NCBI GenBank assembly: GCA_025531455.1
Contig: JAMYHL010000043.1
Coordinates: 186,001-250,000, forward strand
Origin: Apiotrichum sp. Y4204
Lineage: Eukaryota; Basidiomycota; Tremellomycetes; Trichosporonales; Trichosporonaceae
Length of the DNA stretch: 64,000 bases
Direction: 5' to 3'
Below are positions 12,650 to 24,070 of this stretch, in pieces. Under the pieces are notes generated by a model. That model did not search any database. It saw nothing but the letters and a program-made list of their open reading frames with translations, and was not told the origin of the DNA. The position numbers and the translations under genes are program-made. How positions within the stretch are numbered: position 1 is the stretch's first letter; each line of letters opens with the position of its first letter.

Positions 12650-13232
12650 CTACGCCATACCGGAGTGGACATGCTGCACGGGAGAAGTCGGCGACCCATC
12701 CACGTCCCGATGTTCGCGCTCGCGGATGAACACGGCGTCGGCGTCCTCATCACGCTGAGTGTCGCGGAACATTGATGGGAGCGCGCGCGCACGTCGCGTC
12801 GCCTGCGCCTCGCGCCGCGGGAGGAGGACGAGGAGGAACCATGCCTGTGCGGTTAGATACAGCTGTCGGGGACGTTTAGGATGCAAACTATCTGATTTCG
12901 GCGGCAGACGGCTAGACGCCAGAGGGCCTTTGGACAGTTTCACCAAAGTGGCGCTCGCATCCGGCGCGGCATTGCGGCATCGTGGCCGGGCATCACATGT
13001 CCACAATGAGTCCTGCGAGCCATGATCGAGCGCGATCGCGTTTTGTTCCACGCGTCGCCGATATACTTTGCTTTTCAACACTCACCACACAGACGATAAA
13101 CGCAAAGCACACGATCCCGAGGGCGGTGGACAGTCCGATGATCGCGCGGTTGTCCTTTACGAGCTTGATCTTGACGAAATGCGTGCGAAAGTCGGTGGGC
13201 GCGCGGGTGAGCGTGGGGAGCGGGGCGGACAT
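12650..13232 (-). CDS. Small single-pass membrane protein, unknown
   Basis: Two exons, 13232-13086 and 12844-12650, give 113 residues. Exon 1 ends inside a hydrophobic helix (GIVCFAFIVCV) and exon 2 continues it (AWFLLVLLP) in the same phase, so the 19-23 residue transmembrane segment is created by splicing. This supports the model despite a 241-nt intron, long for this genome; a CTAAC branch site precedes the CGCACAG acceptor. The helix is followed by a basic stretch (PRREAQATRRAR) and an acidic/basic soluble tail, so the C-terminus is probably cytosolic. A TATATA element lies about 65 nt upstream of the start (near 13298). I do not recognise a family. Confidence 0.55.
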
Positions 13233-14115
13233 GGCATTTGGTGGTGAAAGTGGTGGTTGGGTTGGGGTCGCGGGCGGGGGGATGAGGGAGCCAGTAGTAT
13301 ATAAGACATACGACTGCATGAGAATGAAACGGGGACAGCTCGGCCCGGCTTCGGCGCAACGGCGGAGGTAGTGGCCCGCCTCCTCCGCCGGCGGGGTCGC
13401 GCGGTCGTCGCACGGTCCCACGGCCGCAGCTTCGTCGCGATTGCAGCGCAAGCCGACACTGCCTTGGCTGCCAAGAAGAGAGCCGTGCCGTGGTCCCTCC
13501 GCAGTCGTCGTGACCGAGGTCCGAAAGTTGCATCATCCCCCGGCCCTGAACTACCCATCTGGGACCTTCGAACACTGGATCCGGGATCAAGCTTAACCTG
13601 TTGCATGGTAGGTAGGTGTGGTCGTTGAGAGTTAGACATGAGAGGGCCATCACGCCGGCCAGAACGGGGAAGTACAGTAGAGCGACGAGCGAGTTGAGCT
13701 GCATGGCAATAGAGTTGAGAATGTGCATGTTTGCCGGACCGACTTGTCAAAATCGGAGAGATTGGCCAAAGCTTGCGGAGACATGTGCCTGAAGATATGG
13801 GGACCTGAAGATATGGGGTCGCTGATTTGGATTGCGACGATGGGGATTGCGACGATGGGGTGGGTGCTACAAGCCTTGGCGTTGCAGCAAAGTATATGGA
13901 CAGCCTTGAACATGTGATAGCTGTGGTCGGGGGGATATCCACAGCTCCATCAATCGATTCTGATCCAGTGTAAGAACTACATGTCTCGCCCCTTATCCGT
14001 CCGAGTCTGCGTGTCCGATTCCCAGCGTGCCTCTGCCTCCGCACAGCCTTCTTGCCGGAACAGCCTCTCGCCAAAAGCATCAACAATCTCATCTGCATCT
14101 CCACTCTTAGAAGAT
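13233..14115. other. Intergenic region with short duplications
   Basis: Near 13785-13860 the plus strand has two back-to-back duplications: CCTGAAGATATGGGG twice and GATTGCGACGATGGG twice. Otherwise it holds the promoter of the small membrane protein and the 3' flank of TMA22. Confidence 0.45.
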
Positions 14116-15139
14116 CTACGCCTCGGGCTCGGGCTCCTTCTTCTTCTTGACCTCGACCTGCCGTCAGCGACGTCCATTCCTCATAGTTTGCTTACACGTT
14201 GGACCTGGTCCGCTGGCGCGCCCTTCAGCACGCCTACTTGCTGTCGGAGCATTTCGACCTGGGGTTAGTTATTCGCAAATAAAGTCTCCGACTGGGCATT
14301 GCGTGCCGCAGGCATTCAAGTTTTTGCGCAGGATGGGGCGCTATAGGCTTTAAACCCGCTCAGCATTGCTGCTGCACGACGGAAAGATTATATCGGATCG
14401 ACCCGACAAAGGACTTGGGCTCGCCAGTCCAATCTGGCCGCCGTCTCCGATCATCACCTCCTACCACCCAGTGCATCCCACACTCTGCCCTCCCAGTTCT
14501 CTCACGACTCACAATCTCGTCTCCCACATCGCCCTGGATGACAATCTCGTCCTCGCCCTGCGGATTCTTGCTGACACTGCTGCCCGTCGCAAACTTGGAC
14601 GCAAACAGCTTGGCCGCCTTCTTGAGGTCGACGCCAAACAGCTCCAGGTTCTGGATGTGCGTCTGCTGCTTGCGCTTCGTGCGTTCCGCACGCTTGATAA
14701 TAATCTGTCGTTAGGATAAACCCATCTAGCGCCCATCCTACCTTTGCGGCCTGGTCGTCAGCATCTAGTATCTAGTCATATTCCGCAGTTGTGTCACTCA
14801 CGCCCTTGCGCTTGGCTTCCGCCTCGGCCTTCTTGTCCGCCTTGGCCTCGGCCTTGGCCGCGTCTGCCTCGAGCTTCTCCTGCTTCTCCATCGAGAGCGT
14901 GCCAATACGGGCCGCGAGGTTGCCTTGAGTGAGCTAACACATCCCAACCCCGCCTGTCATTCCCTTTGGGACTCACCCTCGCCCCAGACGCGCTCATACT
15001 CAGCCTTGTCGACGCCCTCGAGCCACGACTTGCACTTGCTCACGCGCCCGCCAAACTCGCAGTACTCGGTGGGGAGGGAGCACACTCCGCAGTAGAAGAC
15101 CTGGATGGGCTTGGAGGACGGTCCGGCGACGGCGCTCAT
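14116..15139 (-). CDS. TMA22: Density-regulated protein homologue (DENR/TMA22), translation factor
   Basis: With its MCT-1/TMA20 partner, this protein promotes tRNA release, ribosome recycling and re-initiation on 40S subunits. Six exons, 15139-14977, 14923-14802, 14750-14742, 14704-14513, 14258-14196 and 14157-14116, give 196 residues, the normal fungal length. The N-terminal Cys cluster C17-x2-C20-x6-C27 in YCGVCSLPTEYCEFGG is the DENR signature. A Lys/Ala-rich linker follows, then a SUI1/eIF1-like domain (ERTKRK...LELFGVDLKKAAKLFASKF...EDEIVIQGDV). The third exon is only 9 nt (AAK); both flanking introns have branch motifs (GCTGAC, CCTAAC) right before their acceptors. Intron 4 is unusually long (254 nt). 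Confidence 0.93.
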
Positions 15140-15973
15140 TGTGTTTGTTGTTGTGGATGGGTGGTGGAGAGGGTGTTTGTGGGTGGTGTTGTTGGTGTTG
15201 TTGGTGACCGTGATGCGTCACGTCAATCCACCACGACACTTTTTTTGTTCGCGGCACCACAGGACGCGGAGAAGCATTCTATCTCCGTGCCAATACGATG
15301 ACGTCGTGATGCCTTCAGGCTGGCCTGCGACTTGTCGTGCAGACTCTTGGTGGGGTCAATGACAAGGTGACATGCACGACGGATGCTTCGTCGAGGCAGT
15401 GGTGCACATGTACGAGCGTCCGAGGCTATGCATATGCATATGCCCCTGCTAATGCACACACTCGCACAGTCGTGTACATTCGCGTGTGTGCATGCATGCA
15501 GGCGGCCAAGGGGGTAATAAAAAAGATAGGTTTGGATAGTTGGTCGCCGGCCTCGTCCGGAAGTGGTGCGCTACTGCTACTGGAGGTGTTAAACCAATCT
15601 AGCCATGCGTCCATGGAGATCGAACTCCAGCCCCCCCATCTGGGGGGAAGCATTCCAGCAATGGGTACCAAGCAGGCCATCTCTTAACCACAATGCCGTG
15701 GGCTCCACGAATATATCGGAATGCACCCAGATGTTGAACGAACTTGCTGTGCGTTGTACAGTTGTGGCATTCTCCCCAAGACAGCGTCAAAGAGTTACAC
15801 AGAAGGACTTTTGAGTGTATAAGCAGGCATACATTCGGCCATCATTTACAGAGGCAAAGCATCCAGCTTGGTTAATCCTCTCCGCTACCTTCGCTCATAG
15901 TATTTCGCCCATAGTATGTCCGCCTCCATTGATGTCGACGATTCCGACCTTCAAAACGCTCAGTTCAAGTCGC
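15140..15973. other. Intergenic region with a tRNA-like hairpin segment
   Basis: Includes the TMA22 promoter with a GTTGTTG/GGTGG-rich leader (15140-15210), a GCATATGCATATGC palindromic run near 15427, and a CCCCCC-ATCT-GGGGGG hairpin at about 15630-15648 next to GATCGAACTCC. This looks tRNA-like, but no complete cloverleaf can be built from it. Confidence 0.4.
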
Positions 15974-16599
15974 TCAGAGCTCGACGTTAAGCTCGCCCCT
16001 GTGGATGAACTGGCCATCCTCAAACTTGGCGCTGAACGTGCCCCTGCCTGTCGCGCCCTTGAACTCGCCGCTAACAATGTCAACCCTATATCCCAGCTCC
16101 TAAAACTCACGTAGTGGTCTCAGGCGCAATTTCCCACATCGCAGTGATCACGCCGCAGTCGTACGTGCCCTTCGTGTTGAGCGCGAAACCGCCCTTTTTG
16201 CCGAGCATCGTGCCCTCAAAGGACTGCATCCCGGCTGCGGTTAGAAGACTCAATCGGGATGGCTCTCACCGAAAGCACACTGGTCCGTGTTCTTCGTGCA
16301 TGGCGCGTCTTCCTTCGGGTTGCGGTTCTCGCCGTAGTATGACCTAGACGTCAGTCACATCGTTCAACCATTATCAGCCTCGGCTTGGTCCCCAGCCTAG
16401 AACCTACATGGAGTAGCACGCGGGGCCGCTACCGACCATGTCGCCCTTGTAGTGGCGGTTGTCGGTGACGACGGAGAACTTGGAGTCGAGAGCGTCCGAG
16501 CCCTTGACGCGCTCCTCGTGCCAGTCCTGGACGCAAATGGTGCAGGTGACTTCTGTCAGCGGGCGAGACATTCGCAAGGCACCCACCCTTCTGGGGCAT
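15974..16599 (-). CDS. DUF3224-like protein
   Basis: Five exons, 16599-16587, 16552-16408, 16343-16270, 16234-16111 and 16070-15974, give 150 residues. The order of elements matches DUF3224 as I know it from bacteria: a start with ...DWHEERV, a GDMVGSGPACYSM strand, then SFEGTMLGKKGGFALNTKG, YDCGVITAMWEI, and GEFKGATGRGTFSAKF. This family is a small beta-barrel of unknown reaction (allene-oxide-cyclase-like or lipocalin-like fold). Several cysteines (C10, C13 and others) are present and there is no signal peptide, so it is probably cytosolic. Family assignment is from memory of the motif pattern, hence moderate confidence. The gene structure itself is well supported by phase at all four introns. 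Confidence 0.75.
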
Positions 16600-17566
16600 A
16601 GCTGTTGAATATGACTTGCGGGAAGGAAGCGAGTACGTGAGTAAAATTGGTAAGAGACGATGTGGGCAGAAGACTGATGAGAAGATGAGGAGATGAGGAG
16701 AAGAATGTCTGCTCGAAGTCCATTATATCTTCATCATATCAGAGACCTCACTTGCCTCACTGCCACGACAAAGGCGGCCAGCGGCCTCGTGAGGCCGCAG
16801 TCGCGTCAACCGCGCGTCAACTCTCAACCTCGGACCCGGTGTCAATCCGCATTCTGTGTCAGCGCGTTCACCTTCGGTCATCGGGGGACCCTCAGCGCCC
16901 CAATGCCCCAGCGGCGGAGTGCGGTGCGAGAGATGAATGCAGATCATGCATATCATGCCAAAGCTCTAGAACTCTAGAACTCATGGATCATGGACTTGGG
17001 GGAAGATCCGGAATAACGCGCGGATCATGCACATCCATTCCATCGTTGACGGTGGTTGACTGGATCGCGGCCAGATATAGATACAACCTGTGGTATCTCG
17101 GATCTCGGATATCCGGGAAAGGGAACGAGAACGGAATGTCACGCATAAGCATAAGCGAGAGCGCGCGAATCTGTGCAACGCGGAATGACTGGTATAGAGT
17201 CTCGGAGCTCGGATTTTGTTGTAGTGGGTCGCGATGGGGGGCGCTGTGGAGGTCTTTAAATGCTGCTGCCCAAGATGCTAAGATGTTGTAATGATTATAG
17301 GCAAGAACAGCAGCGGCGGAGCGCGGAGCAACGCTGCGGGGCGGTGGTGGTAGAAACTCTACCAGGATCCCGTGGGAGATGGAGATCTCGAGATCTCAAG
17401 ATCCCACGGAAACAAGAAATGTGCCTGCCGCGGTAGAATCGATCGAAACCTGTCACGATGCCAAGAATAGCTCTTGTCCGAGTGCCTTTACAATATAGTG
17501 CATCCCAAATATGTACATCCAAAAGTTTCTTCTGACTTGGTCTTCGAAGGCATGAGAGGCTCGTAA
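16600..17566. other. Promoter of DUF3224 gene and 3' flank of MFS gene
   Basis: No gene seen. Contains a perfect 16-nt palindrome GAGATCTCGAGATCTC at 17382-17397 and a short direct repeat of ATCTCGGAT near 17095-17110. Confidence 0.45.
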
Positions 17567-19413
17567 TTACAACGTGTAGCGGAAGTGCAGGTTCTCGCGG
17601 TCGGTGAGGTCCTGCTGGTTGGCGACGTGCTCGGCCAGCGCGGTGGGATCGGGGGCGGCGGCACCCGTCTCGGCTGCGAGGCGGTCGCGGCGCTTGTTCT
17701 CGCGCTTGTAGTAGACAAAGAGGCAGAGCATGGTGACAACCGTAAGGATGTTGCAGATGACGATTGTGATGACTGCGGGAATGTAGCGCGGAGCCTGCTT
17801 GGCGCGGAAAGTCTGCGGGCCGATGAGGTTACCGACGCAGTAGAAGATGAAGAAGAGGGCCGAGACGGTCGTCTTCTTGGTGCGTCCGGCAATGTTTGAC
17901 GAAATGAGCGACATGCAGCCCGTCATTGCGATCGCGTACACGAGCGTGAGGTAAAAGCTGGCCAGGCGCGCCTTGCGCTCCTTGATGGGCAGCTTCCACA
18001 GGAGGATACCTCCGATCATCGAGATGACGTGCGGCGCCGCGCAGAAGAGCGTCCGACGCTTGAACTTGTCGCCGAGCACGAGCGAAATGATGGTCACCAC
18101 GGCAACCCAGCAGTTGATCATCGAGAGCAAAATACCCGTGCCAATCTCAATTCCGATGCCGACGACCATGAGGGCATAGAAGCTGCCATCAGTATGGGGT
18201 TGCCCCGGGGTACGGGTATCCAGGCTGTACTCACTTTGTGATACCACCGTTGGGGATCGAGTTGAGGAGGGCGACAAAGACCATCATGATGACCTGTGGG
18301 TCCGTGCAAGCCTCCTTGACCTGGTACCACCTCCACTTCTTCTCGCCAATGGCCTCCATGTTCTCAGCGGTGCGGCGCTCGGCAATCTCCTTGTCCTTTT
18401 CCGTCAAGAACCAGGCGGTGCGCGGCGAGTCGGGAACAATGAGGGCGAAGAGGATGCCGATAAAGATGGTCGTGGTGCCAAAGAAGATGAAGAGAATGCG
18501 CCACCCCTTCATGTTGTAACGCTTCTTCTGGTCGCCGCGGAAGAGGGCGTACGCAACGCCCGCACCGAGGATGCCGCCCCATGTCGTGAACGACGCCCAG
18601 ATTCCCGTCCGCGCGCCCTGCTCCCGCTTGCGGTACCACTGCGCCGTGAAGAGGATAAGCGCCGGGCTGATGGAGGACTCGAAGACGCCGAGGAAGCTGG
18701 GATGAGTGGGATGCTCCGTGGCACTGGACTCACAAGCGCGCGATCATGAGGCCGGTGAAGTTGTGGCATGCCGCCATGCATGCCACACATGTGCCCCAGG
18801 CGATAATGTTAAACGCTGTGAACTTTGCAAGCGGCAGGCGCTGCTGCAGGTAACACATGGGGTACTGGCCGAGGAGGAAACCGAATGCTGCAGAGGTCAG
18901 CGTCGCCAGAAGCGCGACAATGCAAGACAGGGCGTTTCGCCACAAACGTACAGAAAATGGTTCCCAGCCAACCGTACTGGTCGCCCTTGAGCTTTGTGTC
19001 CCATGCGAGTCCCTGCCGTCAGCCACAATGATGCCAGGTCGGATCGCAGGAAGCCGCCACTATGCTCGCACTCCTTTGTGGCGTGTCGCTTGGAGTTGAC
19101 GAGCTATACGAGCTTCCCAACGTTCTCTGCCAACTCTGCACGCACCATGACCGAGGTGTAAGTCAATGCGGTCTTGTCTAGCTGATTGTCAGCGCAGGTC
19201 TATATCAATGGGACGCACGAACTGGAGCGCGACAATGGCGCAGAACACGGGCATCATAAACATGTCTGCCTTGCGGAGGACCCGCTTGTTGTCATCGTGG
19301 GCGACATAGTGCGGGTCGTTGCTCTCCGAGTCGGTGTCTGACACGCGGCGGTGCTCGACGTGCGAGATGCTCTCCTTCTCATCGTCGCTGTGCTGGCGCT
19401 GGGGGTCGTTCAT
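17567..19413 (-). CDS. MFS transporter, allantoate permease (Dal5/anion:cation symporter) family
   Basis: Six exons, 19413-19219, 19181-19146, 19012-18952, 18887-18734, 18696-18235 and 18182-17567, give 507 residues with 12 predicted membrane helices. Hallmarks of the ACS/Dal5 family are intact: LQFLDKTALTYTSVM, YGWLGTIFSFGFLLGQYPM, RFFLGVFESSISPALI, WYRKREQGARTGIW, and LLNSIPNGGITNFYAL, with a cytosolic C-terminal tail. Substrates of this family include allantoate, ureidosuccinate, nicotinate, pantothenate and biotin precursors. Sequence alone does not separate these, so the substrate is unknown. The N-terminal 50 residues are acidic and Ser/His-rich, typical of cytosolic regulatory tails. 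A TATA-like element lies about 50 nt upstream of the start. Confidence 0.9.
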
Positions 19414-19463
19414 GGTGGAGCGTGGGGGGCATGGCGGGAAGGTGGGTCGCGGTGAGCACTACC

Positions 19464-19470
19464 TTATATG
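19464..19470 (-). promoter_or_regulatory. TATA-like element of the MFS transporter gene
   Basis: CATATAA on the minus strand, about 50 nt upstream of the ATG at 19413. Position and sequence fit a TATA box in a short-leader gene. Not tested. Confidence 0.4.
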
Positions 19471-20735
19471 TAGATAACCGGAGGCGTTGAGGCCAGAGAC
19501 AGGAGAGACTGGAAGGCGACAGGTCTCGCTTCACGCACGCGCTGGATGCAAGCAAGGTTCAGTGCCACGGGACATGAGAGGTTACACTCAGGACATGATC
19601 CAAATTGGCTTGCTTTGGTGCAGGATCACGAACCGCAGGTTATCCCTTGTTGACCGTGATGGACCAGGACGGCCAGGATCCATGATCCATCGGGTGTGGA
19701 ACAACCAAGGGCATGTGAGCGGAGGAGCAGAGAAACAGCGGAGCGGATGAGTTAGAGCACCATCGACTGCGACCTCTGCGTGGGTCCTCGGGGTCTGGTA
19801 GCTGGCAAAAGCGTTCTAAATGAGCTGACCCGGTGGTGGTAGCCCCCCGGTGACTCTCGTAACGCAACGCGCGCCGCAGTGCCGCCGGTGCCTTAATGCA
19901 CAAATGCGGGGACCAGAGCGTGGGGAACCAAACCCAGATCCAGACCTACATACAGCACACTTGCGGACGCTGCACGATCTTGAAGAGCCAAGATGCCGAC
20001 TATTGTTATAGTACAAATCGAGGTGGCGAAGGCTTGGCTTGGCGTCCGGGAGCGTGATGGTCCGCTTGTGGGCAGGGGACATGGGGCTTGTGATGAAGAA
20101 AGACGAGAATGCCGCTCCCAATACCCAGTGCTTGCTCGGGGATAGCCTCCGTCTTGCACGGCGATGGGCCATCCGTAAACAGCGTCCACCGTCGAGCGCA
20201 CACTATGCGCGCTGTACAGACGGAGCAACGCGATTCTTGCGCACCCGCGGCCAAGACAGATGCCGATAGGATTTACACTCGCCAGGCCACATGCAAGACA
20301 CCCACGAACAGACCTGAGACAATGGCTTTGCAGAATCCAGGATCCATGAGTGGACTAGCTTTGGCGTACCCCGCATCTGGCGGCACACCCCGCGCGGCCC
20401 CACATGCTCCGTCCGCAGATATCGGCATCCTCCGACGCAAGCCAGCAGCCAGGCCATGCGCCACGACGCCTTCCGCCTCCGTCCTGGCGCACAAACGGAC
20501 CGGGCACCGGGAATACCGCGCAACGATATCAGCTGACTCCAGGTGATGCGGCGCGGTGCGCGTGATGCGCCGCTGGCATTGGTTGGTGGCCAAACACCGA
20601 GGGGCGCGGTTGCCGGTCGGCATCTTAGCTGCACGGCATTCCTGGCTGCCTGGCGGCGCTCGTCAATGTTTCGTCAATGTTTGGGCAATTTGTGCGTGGG
20701 GAATGGAGGTGGTGAGCTTCCAGAGTTGTGGAGCC

Positions 20736-20860
20736 TTGATCGGCCATTGACACTGTCTGTCGGATACAGCCGTTTGTTTGATCGGCCATTGACACTGTCT
20801 GCATTATCGCCCATCGTGCAGTATTTATCGCCCACGGTACTATATTATCGCCCATCACAG
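20736..20860. repeat. Direct 24-bp repeat plus three copies of a TATCGCCCA motif
   Basis: TTGATCGGCCATTGACACTG (plus TCTG) occurs identically at 20736-20759 and 20778-20801. Immediately after it, ATTATCGCCCAT-type units recur at about 20803, 20825 and 20843. The arrangement of short spaced direct repeats in a gene-free region could be transcription-factor sites or remnant of an old insertion. Confidence 0.7.
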
Positions 20861-22566
20861 GTCTTACACAGGTGATTTCAGCGCAACGGTATGAGCTGTC
20901 CAACGTCGATGCGTTATTTAATGCTAAGGACTTTCATTGCGCCGTGGGTATGTAAGAGTTGCCGGCGGCGCACACTTGTTCGACATCCCTGTGGCCTGCA
21001 CCCCAAGGACGAAAGTATCACCTTGCACCACATTGTCTCCGTATGACTACTACTACAGGGACTACTCAGCCTGGGTGGCGGCCCCTCCACTCCCAACTAT
21101 GCTGTTCATTTCGCCGAGAGTCAACTTTCACCCCCTCAGGTGACTGAGAAGCTGATAACGTGGGGCTATCGCCATCGCTACTTTAGCTATGGTTGAACAA
21201 TCTTATCTTTGACAACCCGCAGTATGAATGTAGTGCGTTTCCAGATTAGTGACCTGATTCGCTTCGCCGTCACAAGTTGGCAGGGGACCCACCGGTCATC
21301 GACCGCATACTAAGAATCAAACGCGTTGACAGACCAGTGGTGCCGCCTGACAGATACATAGCTTGTGAGAGAAGCTCGTCGGTAAGACATGACATCTGAC
21401 CAGACTCACTCTTGTGCAGGTACGACACATGTCTACCACCATAATGAAGTGTCAGGTCAATCAAAACTCACTCTCGTTCTGCCCACAATGAGAGACAATT
21501 ATAGACATGAACAAGAGAAGTTGAGGCGGTCGAACCCTACACTCCACCGGCCGTCAGTTGCGACGGCCCATGCGTCGCTCTCTATTTCGCCGCAGTCGAC
21601 GACCCGTGCGCCTTTCGAGCTACTGTATAAGTACCGTTGCGTGCGACTCGATACATTGTCTGTCGCTCTCTCACTCATTCCTGCAACAATATCCAGGTCC
21701 ACTCACCATTTGTATTCTTGTGCGAACACATCCAGGCAAAATGCAGCTAACCCCAGACCTGTCACTCCAACCCCATACGTTCTCCACGTTCAAGAATCAG
21801 ACAGATGAGAAATGGCACCAACGAGCCACTCACAGCGACGAGTGATGGGGAATAATGGCAGCCGACAAGGTATCCGCCACTCGCGCCCCTTCTTCTCGGA
21901 TCCGTCGATCACATTCCGAGACGCGTCCGACCCAACATGTTGCAGACCATTTCTTAGCGCGCCGCGCGTCGCGTAGCGCCCCGGGTTTCCTAAACTTCGG
22001 ATCCGAAGATGATCTGCACCGCGTTTCACGCATACATTGCAATCCGAGGGTCTGTCTCGTCTCGACGCGTCGCATACTCGCGTGTGAGACGTGGGTGCGA
22101 GCAAAACAGAGTAAAACGCAAAAGTCAAGATTGATGATCAGAATGTGGGATGAGAAAGCGACAGCATTCTTCTGACCATCACAACAGCCCATTATCCATT
22201 CCTTTTGTTTCCTCTGCCAATAAATCATCTGCCCAATATGAGGCAAGACAGAAAATGGGCATTACCAATCCCCCTATCGCGCTGCGCGTCGCCCCCTTCC
22301 TCACCCTCGAACACACACAACCCCCTCACAGAGCGGTGTGCGTTGACCAGCCGTTTTGCATTTCGCATGCATCATCCACACACGCATGACCCGCTGCAGC
22401 CTTCCCCTGGTTGGCAGGAAGAGAAGAGTTGTGGCTTTCATGTTGTTGATATTGAAAACTTCCTCATCCTCTTCTCCCTCCTCTTTCCCACCATTCTCTT
22501 CATTCTCACTCAACTCCCACCCTCATTTCTTCACCGCCTCAACCCCCCCTCTACCCACCACGCACA

Positions 22567-23868
22567 ATGAACTTCTCGCAGCTGGAAGAAGTGAGTACCC
22601 ACACCCGCCCCGCGCCCTGGCTAACATCAGTCCCTGGAGCGCAACCACCGCACCCTCTGCCACATCATCCAAGCCTGCGGGCTGTGGCAGCACTTGGGCA
22701 CGGTCGGCGCAGCTCTCCGGATCTTCCCCTCCCTCCGCCACAGGATGTGCGTCCCCGGCACACCCCAGCACGCGAGTGTGGCTGCGGAAATCAGCAACTT
22801 CGGGGCCAACGCGGTGGTTCTCCTGCAGAACCTCTTGTGTTTCGGGCTGGAAGACCATCAGCTCGCACTTCTTGGCCGGGCTTGTGAGGTGAGTAGTAAT
22901 GAAAGCAGAGAGGGCGGAGAGAGCAGCACTGATATCAGCTTCTGGTGGCCGACGTTGCGGCGCTGTACGCCTCGTTCATGGCGACCGGCTCCCCGGGGCC
23001 TGCTTGCCCATCATCGGGCTCTCCCCAGGTCGGCATTATCGGTGGCCCCCGTGTGCAGGTTCCGCCACACCCAAACCAGTGGCAGGATCCCGGCCCTTCT
23101 CGTCTCCCCGCCCAGGCCGAGCCGCCAACGCAGGCCCCGATCCCGATGCCCCAGGCGGCGGCTCTCACCTCCAACAACCCTCCGCCCACTGGAGACACAG
23201 CCGCTCCTGCCGTGAATGACGGAGGTCAGCCGGTAGAGCCGCTGATGACGGCCGAGGAGTTTCAGGAACTCCTCTCGGACCCGTGGGTTATGGACCTTCT
23301 CGCCATGAGCTCGACGAGCGTCCCCGGAGTTCCTCCCTCCGACGGCATTGTGTACGGCCAGCCTTCCACATGCCCCGTCGCCGCCGTCCGTCCGTCCCTA
23401 CGAGGTCACCCGGCGCCCGCGCCCTCGGGGCCACCCGAACACGCGGGCGCTGGGTGTAACCGCCGGGCGGAAGAGATCAGTGATTCGGAGCCACTTCCCT
23501 TTTCCGGCCAGCTCGCCGTCCCTCCCAGCGGGGGACGGTATCGGCTGATTCCTCCGCCTCCGGCACAGGCAGGCCCCTGGGGGCCACGGTACCCGCTGCA
23601 CCTGCAGCGCGGCCAGCCCGCCTCGAGTATCCGGCCCGAGGTCCCAGAGGCGAAGCCCCATATCGCCAATCCGGCCGATACCGTCCCGAGAACACCTCCC
23701 CGCCCGTCCAGCTCGACACCCTACGCGACGCTCTCGCGCTTCCGGGTGCCGAGCGCGGCGGTGGGCGTCGGCGAGTCGCCGCGATACCGCCCCCTCCCGG
23801 CGGGATACTGGAGTCCGAAGCGGGAGGGCAAGGACAAGGAGAAGGGAAAGGGGAAGGAGAGGGCTTAG
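22567..23868 (+). CDS. Hypothetical protein: compact N-terminal helical region plus long Pro-rich tail
   Basis: Three exons, 22567-22590, 22631-22888 and 22939-23868, give 403 residues, with in-phase introns and canonical GTGAGT donors. Residues 1-115 look folded and helical (LERNHRTLCHIIQACGLW..., then AAEISNFGANAVVLLQNLLCFGLEDHQLALL and LLVADVAALYASFMA). From about 118 on the chain is Pro/Gly/Ser-rich and disordered, apart from a short acidic helix, PLMTAEEFQELLSDPWVMDL. It ends in a Lys/Glu/Gly repeat (KREGKDKEKGKGKERA). The acidic helix within disorder could be an activation-type motif, which would suggest a transcription-related role, but I recognise no family. Possibly lineage-specific. 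Confidence 0.7.
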
Positions 23869-24070
23869 GCTGTGAGATCAAGGCTGGGTAGAGTCCTGTG
23901 ATTTGTTGTACAGTAGATAATGGACCATGTACCCTATCCATCCTACGCTTGACGCTGCAGAGGGTTCTCAACTGATGTCAGATAGTAGTCAGTAGAGGAA
24001 TGATGAATCCCATACATCGCGTCAAGCCATTTCCGCTCCTAGACACAGAGTATACATACACAAATCTAAT

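Larger units (their letters stand above)
19414..22566. other. 3.1 kb divergent intergenic region, no gene recognised
   Basis: Between the MFS gene (minus) and the orphan gene at 22567 (plus). GC content and codon pattern drop relative to the genes. Frames up to 145 codons have no bias or motif. A repeat cluster lies at 20736-20860. Pyrimidine-rich tracts at 22470-22560 mark the promoter and leader of the downstream gene. Confidence 0.45.

Noticed and set aside
15605..15712. tRNA-like element on the minus strand (GGTTAAGAGATGG, CCCCCC/GGGGGG arm, GTTCGATC)
   Set aside because: The T-loop has only six bases between stems and no seven-pair acceptor stem can be formed, so it is at most a degenerate tRNA fragment or chance hairpin.
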